Part shown: positions 9,969-20,351 of the stretch, in pieces
Layout: each line of letters starts with the position of its first letter
How positions within the stretch are numbered: position 1 is the first letter of the stretch
NCBI GenBank assembly: GCA_920105805.1
Contig: CAKKTI010000211.1
Location: 1-31,010 of the forward strand
Source: Condylostoma magnum
Lineage: Eukaryota; Ciliophora; Heterotrichea; Heterotrichida; Condylostomatidae
DNA: 31,010 bases
Direction: 5' to 3'
Program-made: the position numbers and the translations under genes
The notes under the pieces: generated by a model
Seen by the model: the letters and a program-made list of their open reading frames with translations, nothing else
What the model was told of the DNA's origin: nothing
Database searches by the model: none

Positions 9969-10835
9969 ATGGTAGACTAAATAAGCAACAAAATAGGAAA
10001 CTTTTACCGATCTGTAGCCTCCTCTTTGAGATCATTGCCCTCTGATTCACGGTTTATAGAAAATGGGACTCTAACACCGTAAGAATTCATTGAAACTGGA
10101 GACCATTTAACTCATAGATGTCCCACATGAGCCTGGCAGGCTGCTATACAGGGATACGAGCAAGGCCATTTGCCCCCTGAAAAACAGTTTTTAATCACCA
10201 GAGGTGTTCCATGCAGACGGAGAGTTAATGAGCTGGGAGATGAAAATTAGTATGAGGATACAGAGACTGAGGATGGGTGGGTTATTTCACATGGGTAGAA
10301 TGAAAATCAAGAAGAAATTGTAGAAATCAAGAACCCTGAGCCCAGGCAGGAAAATATTAGTGAAGATATACCAGATTTAGAGGATATTTAAGATGATAAT
10401 TTAATAGAAGATCCTAACGAAGCGAGTTTGTTTTAGTAAGGGTATTTTAGGGCTGAGGAGCCGGAGGAGGGAGTACTGCGTACTAGAATCTATGACTTAT
10501 CTGTTACTTATGATACTTATTATCACACTCCCAGACTGTGGCTGATTGGATACGACGAGTACCAGAACCCTTTGACCCCTGAATAAATGTTTTAAGATAT
10601 CATGGGAGATTATGTATAGAAAACTGTCACCTTAGAGACGCATCCTTGCTTGGGATCAAGGCAGTTATCAATTCATCCTTGTAACCATGGGAAAATGATG
10701 AAGCATTTTATTGATACAATCGTTTCTAATGGAAATGAGCCACTGATACATCACTATTTATTCGTTTTTTTAAAGTTTTTGGCCTCTGTTGTGCCAACTA
10801 TTGAGTATGATTTTACGGTAGATTTAACCTTATGA
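9969..10835 (+). CDS. ATG3: Autophagy E2-like enzyme ATG3
   Basis: A 288-residue protein matching ATG3, the E2-like enzyme that transfers ATG8 to phosphatidylethanolamine in autophagosome formation. In order: an amphipathic N-terminal helix ([15 protein letters not shown]), [20 protein letters not shown], a [11 protein letters not shown] block, an acidic flexible insert (about 85-165), [21 protein letters not shown], the [10 protein letters not shown] strand, and the catalytic HPC motif with Cys near residue 238. The C-terminus [15 protein letters not shown] aligns with the end of the human protein. The conserved Trp in CPTW is a TGA codon, yet the protein ends at TGA 10833-10835. One triplet thus has both meanings in one gene. 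The stop is 36 bp from the convergent TTLL stop. The N-terminus fits the family well, so the start is secure. Confidence 0.96.
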
Positions 10836-10871
10836 TTGTTTAATTGTATTTTAATATGTTTACTTATATCA

Positions 10872-12557
10872 TTATCTAACTATCTTAATAAATCTTCCCA
10901 GGTCTTTACTGCCGTCTATTATTATTCTCATAGTATCTTTTATCAGCCCCTTAACTAAAACTTCTGTTATAGCAGTTGAATAGCTTAAATCAGGACTCGT
11001 ATTTATCTCGATTAATCAAGGATTAAACTTGTCATCTATCATTATGTCAAAGCCTAAAATTTCAAATGACTTGTCTCTTTAAGTTATCAAGTCAACAGCA
11101 CTTCCAAGGGAGTAATAAATTATATGTTCTACTTTCTAGCGAATAGTTTCAATTCAGTAGTCGTGCTCATAGTTCTCTACCAATCATTCTTGAAATTATC
11201 TAATATGCCACATACATCCTTTTATATCAGAATTATCAAAGTTATCATTTTTTGACATTATACTATTATTAGTTAAATGTATATAGGTATTTGCAAGGTT
11301 ATCTTAACTATATGTTTAAAGAGCAAATCTTAGATAACAGTCTTAGTAATAATACACTTATAACGGATTGAGCTCAGTAACCATAACTCAAATTCTTATA
11401 TCAAACTTACGTTGTTCAACTAATAAAGGATTTTCTATATATTTTTAAACAATTCAGTTTTCATTACCTTTCCAAACCTATTATTAAATGCTTTTTAAGT
11501 TACTAAAAACAGATATTCCTCTTCCTCTTGATTTACCTCCTGGTTTAACTATTCAATTGTTTCTGCTTCCATTTATAAAGAATTAAGGATCTTTTAGTTA
11601 CAAGGAGGTTAAAGCAGTGTCTGCCTGATTTTTTAGTAGTTCGCAAGAAATGTTTAAATTTCTTCCATATTAAAGGCGTAAGAAATACTTATGCTTTTAT
11701 GTTATATCTTTTGTATTGAGTACCAATAACTCTTTTTGATTAATAGTAGCTGTCTGCCTTAAAGGATTAGTTAATTAATGAATTTTCCTCTTACAGATTT
11801 CTATTCCTATCAGCACATGCTCTTTAATCATCATTTTATCATTATATGTAAATTGCTGTAGCTCTGAAATCAGTTATATTGCTAAATAATCATCTTAGAA
11901 AGCACTGCTTTCATGTGGATCTTGTAATAAATAAGCTCTAGGGAAAAATGTTTAAAAGTTTATGTTGAATAATGCCCTGCTTCGCTTGATGTTCTAAATG
12001 AAATAAGATTTTACTGAGACTTAGCCCATACCAATGAAGTGGTTTACCAGTAAATTGTCTTACAACCCGATACAAAGCTTAGAGTTTTTAGTTCACTTCA
12101 AATCACAAATTCAGGAATTTTCATCAGGGTTCTAAACTCATCCTCTTTGTATCAACTAGGAAATTACATCAGGGTAAGCCCCGTATACAATAAAAACTTT
12201 TGATTAAAGGGAAACATTATTTGCTACCTTTCAAGTGTTAAGCTGACTGATATGATCTATTGAATTAGATGATTAAAAGCTTTTAGATTTTTGTTATAAA
12301 GTTGAATGAATTCCTCTTAGTACAGGTTAGTTGAAATTTTTTCGTTATTAAATATTAGGTGTTTAGGTAGTTGTAGGAAGAGGAGTATCTAAGTTTTTTA
12401 GAATTGGCTGTTATCGACTTAAAATTATATTTCCTAGCTTGATTTTCAGTTACCTACGTTTTTCACTAGCTTGTTACTCTTATTACTTCTTTAGTCTATT
12501 TTTCTATACAAGAGTATTTATATATTCTTTGTGTTTATTCATGTAGTTTTACGACAT
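10872..12557 (-). CDS. Tubulin tyrosine ligase-like (TTLL) enzyme, possibly TTLL3/8 glycylase type
   Basis: About 561 residues from ATG at 12557 (or 12542) to TAA TGA at 10869-10874. The first 100 residues are a Lys/Gln-rich helical region (NRLKKQQEQQASEKRRQ). The TTL domain follows: VFIVYGAYPDV, RGWVQNP, the FFPRAY motif, NNWIVKPGGKSRGRGI (nucleotide-binding loop), NWIVQKYIENPLLVEQRKFDIRIW, LRFA, HLTNNSI and [25 protein letters not shown], with the metal-binding residues of ATP-grasp ligases. FFPRAY and HLTNNSI resemble glycylase-type TTLLs, so glycylation of ciliary tubulin is likely, but polyglutamylation is not excluded. Several Trp residues (NNW, NPW) are TGA. The gene starts 7 bp after the EF-hand gene's stop. 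Two other frames give misleading protein-like text across the domain; only this one carries all the motifs. Confidence 0.9.
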
Positions 12558-12564
12558 TTTAAAT

Positions 12565-14238
12565 TTATACAGAATTATTATTAACCTTTGCTAGATTTTG
12601 ATACTTGCTATACAGGAAATTCTACCTAAAAACTTTTAATTTTCTAGGAAAGTGGTTTTCTTGTATATCCTACTCTATTTTACGTCTTTAAGTGTTCATT
12701 CCCTTCTTAAGAAATAAGATTTCTTTCCCTAAATCTTCCTTAACTGCTCCGAAATTATTTATGAAATGAGCTGCTTTATCATTAAGTCTGTAAAGGTATG
12801 TCATATTGTAATCTGTAATAAACTCCTTATCACTTTTATCAATCTTTTTAGGAGGACTTTAACCCTTATCATCATCTTAAAATTTGCTCATAGCATTGAG
12901 TACTTTTCTACCCTCTCTTCTAACTTTGTAATTATATGGCTTTAATGATGAAATAAGTTTGCTTCTTTGTATATTTGTTAATTTCAATCCCATGTCTAGA
13001 TTCTGTACTTAATTTTTTTCAGATTTCAATGCATTTTGTATATTCTTCATGCATCCTCTTAAAATAGGCATTGAGAATATATTCTTAAATTACTTCACTG
13101 TTAATATTTTAGCATTTTGTATATTGTTTTGATTTAATACTAATTTTCTAGCGTCATGAATATTATGCACAAATTGCTTATTTAGTAGAAATTAGGATAA
13201 ATCAAATACTGTAATTTAATTACTAAGGTTTTTTACCTCGTTTCACCACATATCTATTAAATCTATTGAAAAGATCATTGTAAATTTTGTTGGATTTTAT
13301 ACTTATTCAAGTAAATCCTTTTCATTTTCCATTATGGTTCTCATAACTCTAGTTGGAGATTTAATAGAAGATTATATGCTTTAGATTGATGATTATCTAC
13401 TTAGAATTGAAGACATCCTGCTACGACTAGGAGAATACTAATTTAGGAATATGTTTCTTTATACAATTCTTTCACGCTCCCTTTGATTAATATCTTCAAT
13501 ATACTTCTTTGTATGTCTTATAAGAATTTTTAGAATAAAGCATATCTTTTTATCCCTTATAAACAGTTTAGTGAACTTTTTACTAGTAATTAAAATCTAA
13601 TCGGAACTTTTTCCATAATACAGTTCCAAAGCCTGTATAAAATTTACATTTTAGATATAAATTGGATCATTTATTATTCCCATTGCAATTAAATTAGTAG
13701 TAAACTTAGAGACTGATATAAAGCCCTCTCCATCAACATCTATAGCTTTAAACATATTCAAGTACAAGGACTCCTGCTCAACATCGTCTAAGGATTTACC
13801 TCGTTTTTTAAGCCACGATGCACATTAATGTTTTTTATTCTTTAAGTATGAAAACTAGGGTGATTTTAAATCTTGATCAGTAATTTAAACGTGTTTCTGC
13901 TTAAATTTCTTACTTTTTACGTCAAAAGTTTTAAAAGCAGCTGAAAACCTTGAGAAATTATCTTCTACCTTTTTATCCTCACTAATGGATTCGTTTTTTA
14001 TGCTTGAGAGAGTACGTAATAAGTGATGCTAGCTCCGATATCTGATTAAACTTACTTTAATCCCTTTGTAACAACTTACTCTAACTTAACCTTCTTATCA
14101 GGCATATGATATCTTTATCTTCTATTTTTGACAGTTCATTCGACGGGTTAACTTAAGAATCTCTAATGCGTTTACTTCTAAGGTCTTTTTTCCTATATTT
14201 TAACCTCTTCTTATGATTTGGTGGCTTTTACTTCTCAT
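12565..14238 (-). CDS. EF-hand protein of unknown function
   Basis: About 557 residues if it starts at ATG 14238. A clear EF-hand-like loop (DVDGEGFISVSKF, about 167-179) sits in a helix-rich protein with many Lys, Asn and Gln and a Ser-rich stretch near 265-285 (SPSRSRMSSILSRQSSIQS). The rest is unrecognised; adjacency to a TTLL hints at a cytoskeletal role, but that is weak. The N-terminal 75 residues are uncertain. Another frame reads better there, and joining it to this frame would need a 16-nt intron (GTAAGT...AAAG, 14064-14079) and probably a start at 14288 with a second small intron. The stop chosen is TAA 12565-12567; TAA 12559-12561 is also possible but would leave only one base before the TTLL ATG. 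Confidence 0.65.
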
Positions 14239-14376
14239 TTTTTAAACTTATCTCCAAGTAAACTATTTAGAGATCCAACACCCTCCATTATTAATTAAGT
14301 TGTTAAATATAAAGCACAATTTTATAGATAATTAAGAAAAACAGTTTCTACAAACAATTCTAATAAATGTTATTTA

Positions 14377-15612
14377 CTACAGTTCTACTTCGCTAAATTC
14401 TATCTTCATAAATCTCCCCTATATATTTTTATTATGAAAAAATGACAAGATAGTAATTGAAGAGTTTAAATCAATAAATTTAATCAAAGCCTAATTTTTT
14501 TGAGGAATAAACTTAAAATCAAGTATTTAAGCAACCTCTCCAAACATTTATCTATAATATGATTCATTTAAATTACTGTTTAAGTTAAAAAGCTTTAGGG
14601 TAGTAGAAGGCCCTGCTGCGTTTTTGAATTCTTATAATTTTAGTAATTTATATCTATGAAATGGATAATTAGTAAAATCTTTACATAAATTATTTTAACG
14701 CTCATTAGCGGGAATATTAACAAAACTGGTTTTAGAAATACTAACATTAAGTTCTTTACCTATAAAAGGAACATTATTTAGATAACTCATAGCTATTTAC
14801 GCTTAGCTATGATCATAATATTGCACTAATCCCATGTCATGTCTTTTAAAAAATATTTTTACCTTTAACACATTCCCAAATAACGAAAATAGATTAAAAA
14901 GCATATCCGGGGTAATTCCTTCTCCCATATTATGTAAAAAGCATACATTACTCGAGTCCTCCTCATTTACCTATGTTTATATTTCCCCTTAGCATTTCAA
15001 CATAGGCATTGGAGAGTACTCTATTCTTAGTGAATTGCATCCATTATAAATATTCTTTCCATCTAGTCCAGTACGTGCCCCTATTGCCCCTTACAGCGTG
15101 TCTAGTTCTATTATTGCTTAATAGCCAAATGATCTAGGGAAGATTCTGCATTTGTTCAGCTTTCCATACTAAGTAAAGATTTTAGCTAGTACGTCTGTTG
15201 CCACTGGGTAACGGACGTTAGTTATGTTAAGTATAAGCTCAGTGCTGGGCTGGGGCTGCTCATATGGCTTTTTAGTAATTTAGTGGCGTCCAGAGTAGCT
15301 GAAAAACAGTTAATTGCCATTAAACATCTTCGGGTATCTGGAAAAGTGGATGAGACTGAGGTCTGCGGTTTCCAGGCTGTCGTATTCTACAAACGCTTAG
15401 CCTTTGTGCTTCAGCATGAAGATCTGTATCACTACTCCTACCTCGGAGCAGATATCTATGAAATCTGACTCAATCATTGTTGCACTTACCCCTCTTACAA
15501 ATAGCACGCGTGTAGGCTCGTACTGGGTTTAAGATCGAGGGTCCATGCGGGCTCGGGCCAAAAATGGAGTTTGAAAGTTTCCTTCCTGTTGGCGGACTCT
15601 ATAAGGATCCAT
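14377..15612 (-). CDS. PTB/hnRNP-L-like RNA-binding protein with four RRMs
   Basis: About 411 residues in one frame from ATG at 15612 to TAG TAA (14374-14379). Four RNA recognition motifs: RRM1 36-110 (RVLFVRGVS), RRM2 126-200 (LILNITNVRYPVATDVL ... LDGKNIYNGCNSLRIEYS, nearly the PTB pattern), RRM3 222-295 (VCFLHNMGEGITPDMLFNLFSLFG), and RRM4 337-405. The RRM3-RRM4 linker contains KDFTNYPFHRYK, equivalent to the KDYGNSPLHRFK signature of polypyrimidine-tract-binding proteins. The last strand FMKIEFSEVEL ends just where PTB proteins end, so the TAG is a true stop. In animals these proteins control splicing and RNA stability by binding pyrimidine tracts. The role in a genome with so few introns is open. 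Confidence 0.9.
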
Positions 15613-15668
15613 TTTAATAAATATAAGCTAAACAATTATTCCTAAATATAGTGAAAATCAATAAATTA

Positions 15669-16649
15669 CTAACTAGTTTAAATATCACCGTAAGTCTTCG
15701 TATCTCTTCTACTTTTTTTAAACCAGGGGTGCTTTAAAGCATGTTTAAGTGTAATTCTAGTACTTTTGTCCTTATCTAGCAGCTTACTTATGAGATCTTT
15801 ACATTTGTCCGAGACAGTGAGCCAAAAGTCTGACTAAAGATCTAGTTGAGTATCCATTATTGTTTGATATACGTTAGAACTCCTTTTCATATAGAAAGGT
15901 AAATTGCCTGATAAAACAAAGTAAAGAGTAACTCCAATACTCCATACATCGCATTCAAATCCATAGTTTTACTTGTATACTTCAGGTGCCATATAGTATG
16001 ATGTACCAACAATCGAGCTCATACTTTACCCTTGCTCCAATGCCCTAGCAAGTCCAAAGTCAAGTAGTTTAAAATTATCATCTTCAGCATCATCAAATAG
16101 AATATTATCTGGTTTAATATCCCTGTGAATTACACCATTTTTATGCATATATTAGCAAGACTACATAAGCTTTTTTATAAACCTTTTAGCCTTTTATTCG
16201 CTGTATATGCCATCATGTAAAATTCGCTGTAGTAACTCCCCTCCTCTACAGTATTACATTACCAGATGATAAAACCGATTATCTTCAAAAACCTCATACA
16301 GCTTTATTATATTTGGTTAGTCTAACTGCTGTAGAGTTTCTATTTCTCTCTTAAGGAGAGTAAGTTAATCCTAAATCAGCCCTTTTTTAATAGATTTGAT
16401 TGCATATTTTTCATCAGAGTCTTAAATGTATTTGGCTCTTCTCACAATACCAAATTTACCTTCTCCTATGATCTTCCCCAAGTTATATTTCTGTTGTATT
16501 TGAACTTTTTTGTTACTTTTAAGAGCAACTGAGACTTCTGATACGTCTTATATGCCCTCATAGGGAATTTCCGGAGTGCTAGCCTTACTATTTGTTTCTA
16601 TTTTTGGTGTAGAAGTTTATTTAACAGGTTTTGCACAGCATGAGCCCAT
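15669..16649 (-). CDS. CaMK/CDPK-like Ser/Thr kinase lacking EF hands, acylated N-terminus
   Basis: A 326-residue protein. MGSCCAKP at the N-terminus predicts N-myristoylation at Gly2 and palmitoylation at Cys4 or Cys5, so it is probably membrane-bound. The kinase domain (about 55-310) has loop GEGKFG, Lys85, Glu102, HRDIKPDN (His175-Asp177), DFG 197-199, the activation segment [24 protein letters not shown] and the closing HPWF. All catalytic residues are present. The sequence is nearest calcium-dependent protein kinases, but it stops soon after the domain, with no autoinhibitory junction or calmodulin-like EF hands. It is therefore not directly calcium-gated unless a partner supplies that. 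The end is uncertain: TAA at 15678 or the tandem TAG TAA at 15666-15671. Either way the EF-hand part is absent. It lies 56 bp upstream of the PTB-like gene. Confidence 0.9.
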
Positions 16650-16908
16650 TTTATTTAATATTATTTTTTTCTCTTTTAAGCTAGGGATTTTCTTATCATA
16701 CCTATCTACTAATAAAAGCAATGTTATTATATAATATGCTTATCTAATTTTTATAAGTTATAAAGCAATAACTATTACTAGTTTATCACGAGTAATAATT
16801 ATCCTATATATAAAGATATTCAGTATGTGCTCATAATTGTTGAATCAAAGCCACATTATTCTAAAGATCATTAAAAGGTGAATTTATATTTTCGTAAAGT
16901 TTTAAAAT
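16650..16908. promoter_or_regulatory. Divergent intergenic region, likely shared promoter
   Basis: 259 AT-rich bases between two divergent start codons (kinase on minus, large gene on plus). No recognised element; the promoter role is inferred only from the arrangement. Confidence 0.4.
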
Positions 16909-19815
16909 ATGCAGGTAAATTTGTAAACGTAGCGACTAAGACCCTATACAACATTAAATTTTATTGGTTAAAGACAAAAATTAATAAAATCAAATTCTGC
17001 CCAGCTCCCAATATATTCTAGAAGAGCTTAAAGCAGTTAATAAAAAACTAGAAAAATTTCATCATTCAGGCCATCAAGTTACCAGCGAGATGTATCTCAT
17101 TTGTAAGACACGCCAGTCAAAACAAGAAAATCAGATAGTGTTAACTTTTAAAGAATGAAAGGAATGCCTTAATAAATACTACCTACATAAATTGATCAAT
17201 TAAAGCAGCACTGATAAAACGGAGGATTTTTGAATAAGAAGAATTTTAGGAGAAAATTATAATAAGAAACAGTATAGATTAATAAAGATGATTAGCCTAC
17301 AGGAAGACAAGCTGTATAAAACTTATATAACTGGCTGGAAACTATGGAAAAATAATATCTAAGTCAAGATTACAATATTGATACAGCTAAAATTATTTAT
17401 GAATCATGTATTAAACAGCTCATAAAGCAAAGCAAGGTTTTATGCAGAAATAGAGGGAAATTATTAAGTAGATGTTTTAAAATGCTTGTGAAAACATATG
17501 ATTAAAATGCTGATAAGATAAAGTAACATGTTTTAGATTTAAAATCGTAGCATTAGAAGTAATTAGATTAAAATAAGTAACATTTCTTGGAATAAATAGT
17601 CTAATACTAATTTGAACTAGACAAACTGAATAATTAAGGTAAAAAAGTTATACCATAGTAGTAAGCTTAGTTAATAACAGATGAAGAGTAGATAATTAGA
17701 AATAGGTAACTTAATTCAGATTTTATATCAACTTTAATTATTTCTACGGTTGATAGTAAAAGTGACGTAGAAGATTTGTTATCAAAAGTAATGAATAAAA
17801 TAGATAGAAAGCAAAAGGATACAAATTAAGAAATTTAAGCGGATTTGATACAGAAATAATTTAATTTGAAACAAGATTAAGAAATATAAACTGAAAAATC
17901 TTATCTTTAATCATAATAAAGGAAAATCTAATTGAACACTGTATAAAAGTTTAAAGACTATTTCGATGTAGGAAGGGCTCGCTTAAATGACAAACCTTTG
18001 TAATAAGATAAAACTGGCCCATATTACAGAGACATGATGCTCCAAGAAATAGAAAATTTAGCTTAGGAAGTAATTGATGCAAATGGTATAATCGATTTTT
18101 CAGAATATAAAAGAAAAATATTAGTTAGAGATATAGCAAAATGACTTCCTGAAATAGATTTATCACCTGTTTTATATTTGTATCATCATAAAGCGGTAAA
18201 AACTAGTAATTAATAAAAGCAAGCGGAAATTGAGTAGAAGTAAGAGTAATAGAGCTTCGTGAGTGATGATGAGGTAACAGTTACTAAAAGAAGAAATACA
18301 TATTGCGGAGTTTTGAGGAAAAAGTAGTATATTGAAACTAAGGTTGACTCACTATGAGAAATTGATTTTGACGCTGTATAATATTTTGAAAAAGAGACTA
18401 ATTAGTTGAACAAAGATTCTTATATCCAAGGATTTAACTAAGCTGTAAGAGAAGTTGCAAAGCAATATCAAACGATTATTAGGAATAACTTATATTAGGA
18501 CTAACAACACGACAAGCCTTTTATTATTCTAAAAATTGCTAAGATGCAGTAGATAGATTTGGTATTTGATAAAGAACTATCGGACTCTGAGGATGATTAT
18601 GAAGATGATGAAAATAGTTTACTAAAAGCTGCTAACACTCGAAAAAGTTTATTTAATTCCACACCGTTTAGATTTAGAAAAAGGTAAAGATAAAACCTGA
18701 ACATATTTTTTTCATAAACTTAAGCTGGATTAATACCTTAAGAAGTATCAAACCATAAATTTATTACAAAATTTGCTAAAATTACCAGATTTAATTCTGT
18801 ATTGAGTTTAAAATCTATATACCGCGTTATTAATTTCATATACAGCAATATAACATAAAAGGATGATTTTGATTAATTCTCTAAAGATCCATTTATCAGC
18901 ATTTATAATAACTTGATGAATAGGTACGGAAACAAATCAGTGACAGAAAGAAAACTGCAGGACTTGCTTGTAAGTACAATTCAAAACAAAAACAATAGAA
19001 AGTGTATGCAGTTTCTAAAGGTCATAGGGTTTGGATAATACATTGAGCAGACTAATTACAGCTATTACTCGTTAAAAATGTACTTTGAAATTTTAGTATC
19101 TATTCAGACATCCTTTGTTGGGATTTTAGTGCAAAACTAAGATTAAGATGACTGCTATTTCATTCCCTATTTAAGAGCTTTAGATATTTTTAAGGAAAAG
19201 TTTGAATAGATATTTGATAGATAAGTATACAGTCAAATTTTAGTAAGGTTTGAGTAAAATGTTAAATAAGATAAAACTAATATAAACAAAGCTGGATTAA
19301 TTGATTAAGAATTGTTTTTAGAAATTATAATGGACTAATTCGAACTATATTAAAAAGATATAATAGAAGGAATGAATCTTAGTCTAAGTGCATTAACCGG
19401 AAGTTAGAATCCTTTGCATATATAAGTTTGTGATTTATATTTGATATTAAAATGAATTTGTCCAAATAAGTACTGGTAGGTTCTAAAAGCTATTGATATT
19501 AGCTAAGAGAATATAATAAACTTTAAGACTAAATGAATAAAAATATAGACTGTAAGAGATGCCATTATAAGAAATGGTGTATTGGGTATATAAGATGTTT
19601 AGAGAACTTTAAAGCCTCCTCCTATTTTATCAAAGAAAAATGCAAAATTCATTTGTAAAACTCCACTAGAGGAAATTGTAAGCAAAAAGTTTTAATCAAA
19701 CTTTCATTCATATGAAATTATACAGTCAAAGTTAGATTTTATATAGGAAATAACGCCTGAGCAAGAACTACTGCTTCGAAGGCTTTTTGAATTGGAATAT
19801 AATTCTTTAGACTAG
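16909..19815 (+). CDS. Large unrecognised helical protein, possibly cytoskeletal/ciliary
   Basis: 968 residues in a single frame from ATG at 16909 to TAG TAA at 19813-19818. I do not recognise it firmly. The first 130 residues are basic and Ser/Gln-rich. Around residue 165 a segment (KQLIKQSKVLCRNRGKLLSR) resembles the conserved helix of axonemal dynein light chain p28 and related ciliate axonemal proteins, where a similar Cys-x-Arg-Gly pattern occurs. A long Gln/Lys-rich helical region follows, then acidic stretches (SDSEDDYEDDEN near residue 565), and a C-terminal half rich in Phe, Ile and Asp that looks like degenerate EF-hand or helical-pair folds, without clear loops. Only a few TGA codons occur in nearly 1,000 codons, far fewer than chance, which supports the frame. 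Confidence 0.7.
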
Positions 19816-20056
19816 TAAATATTATTAATTATTATAAAGTTATCTCATACTATTGTCTAACAAATATTTTAAGGGTAGATAATGAATTGGTTATAGTATA
19901 AATTTATAGTATTTATTCACTATAGCAAGATCAATTTACTATATTATACTAAGTATAACAATAAATTCATGAATCTAAACTAAATAATACAAATTTTATT
20001 TAAAACTCTCCTTAATAATTTGTATTTATCTATTACATCTATCAAATTTAACTATA
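19816..20056. other. AT-rich intergenic region
   Basis: About 240 very AT-rich bases between the large gene and the first copy of the PP2C start. No gene, RNA or motif recognised. It probably includes the PP2C promoter. Confidence 0.5.
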
Positions 20057-20152
20057 ATGGAAACTAAGTAAGATATTTAAAGAATTAGAAACTTTAGAAA
20101 GAGATGCCGTCAATTCTAAGCAAGTCCTGACATTTACAAGAAGTTTAAATCC
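20054..20152. repeat. 99-bp copy left of the N gap (assembly overlap)
   Basis: Identical base for base to 20253-20351 on the other side of the N run. It contains the PP2C start codon (ATG 20057) and its first codons. It is most likely the same genomic sequence seen at the ends of two contigs that were placed next to each other but not merged. Confidence 0.9.
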
Positions 20153-20252
20153 NNNNNNNNNNNNNNNNNNNNNNNNNNNNNNNNNNNNNNNNNNNNNNNN
20201 NNNNNNNNNNNNNNNNNNNNNNNNNNNNNNNNNNNNNNNNNNNNNNNNNNNN
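20153..20252. other. Assembly gap of exactly 100 N
   Basis: A run of exactly 100 N, the usual placeholder for a gap of unknown size. The 99-bp identity of both flanks suggests the contigs overlap and no sequence is missing. Confidence 0.97.
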
Positions 20253-20351
20253 ATAATGGAAACTAAGTAAGATATTTAAAGAATTAGAAACTTTAGAAAG
20301 AGATGCCGTCAATTCTAAGCAAGTCCTGACATTTACAAGAAGTTTAAATCC
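20253..20351. repeat. 99-bp copy right of the N gap (assembly overlap)
   Basis: Second copy of the sequence at 20054-20152. This copy continues into the rest of the PP2C gene, so it is the one used for the CDS. Confidence 0.9.

Noticed and set aside
11480-11800. Alternative minus-strand frame reading MEEIQTFLANYQKIR near the TTLL domain
   Set aside because: Protein-like, but would need a frame change before NNWIVKPGG; the continuous frame carries all the TTLL motifs.
12565-14288. Programmed +1 frameshifting (Euplotes style) in the EF-hand gene
   Set aside because: An AAA TGA slip site can be drawn near 14238, but an intronless frame or a tiny intron explains the data more simply.
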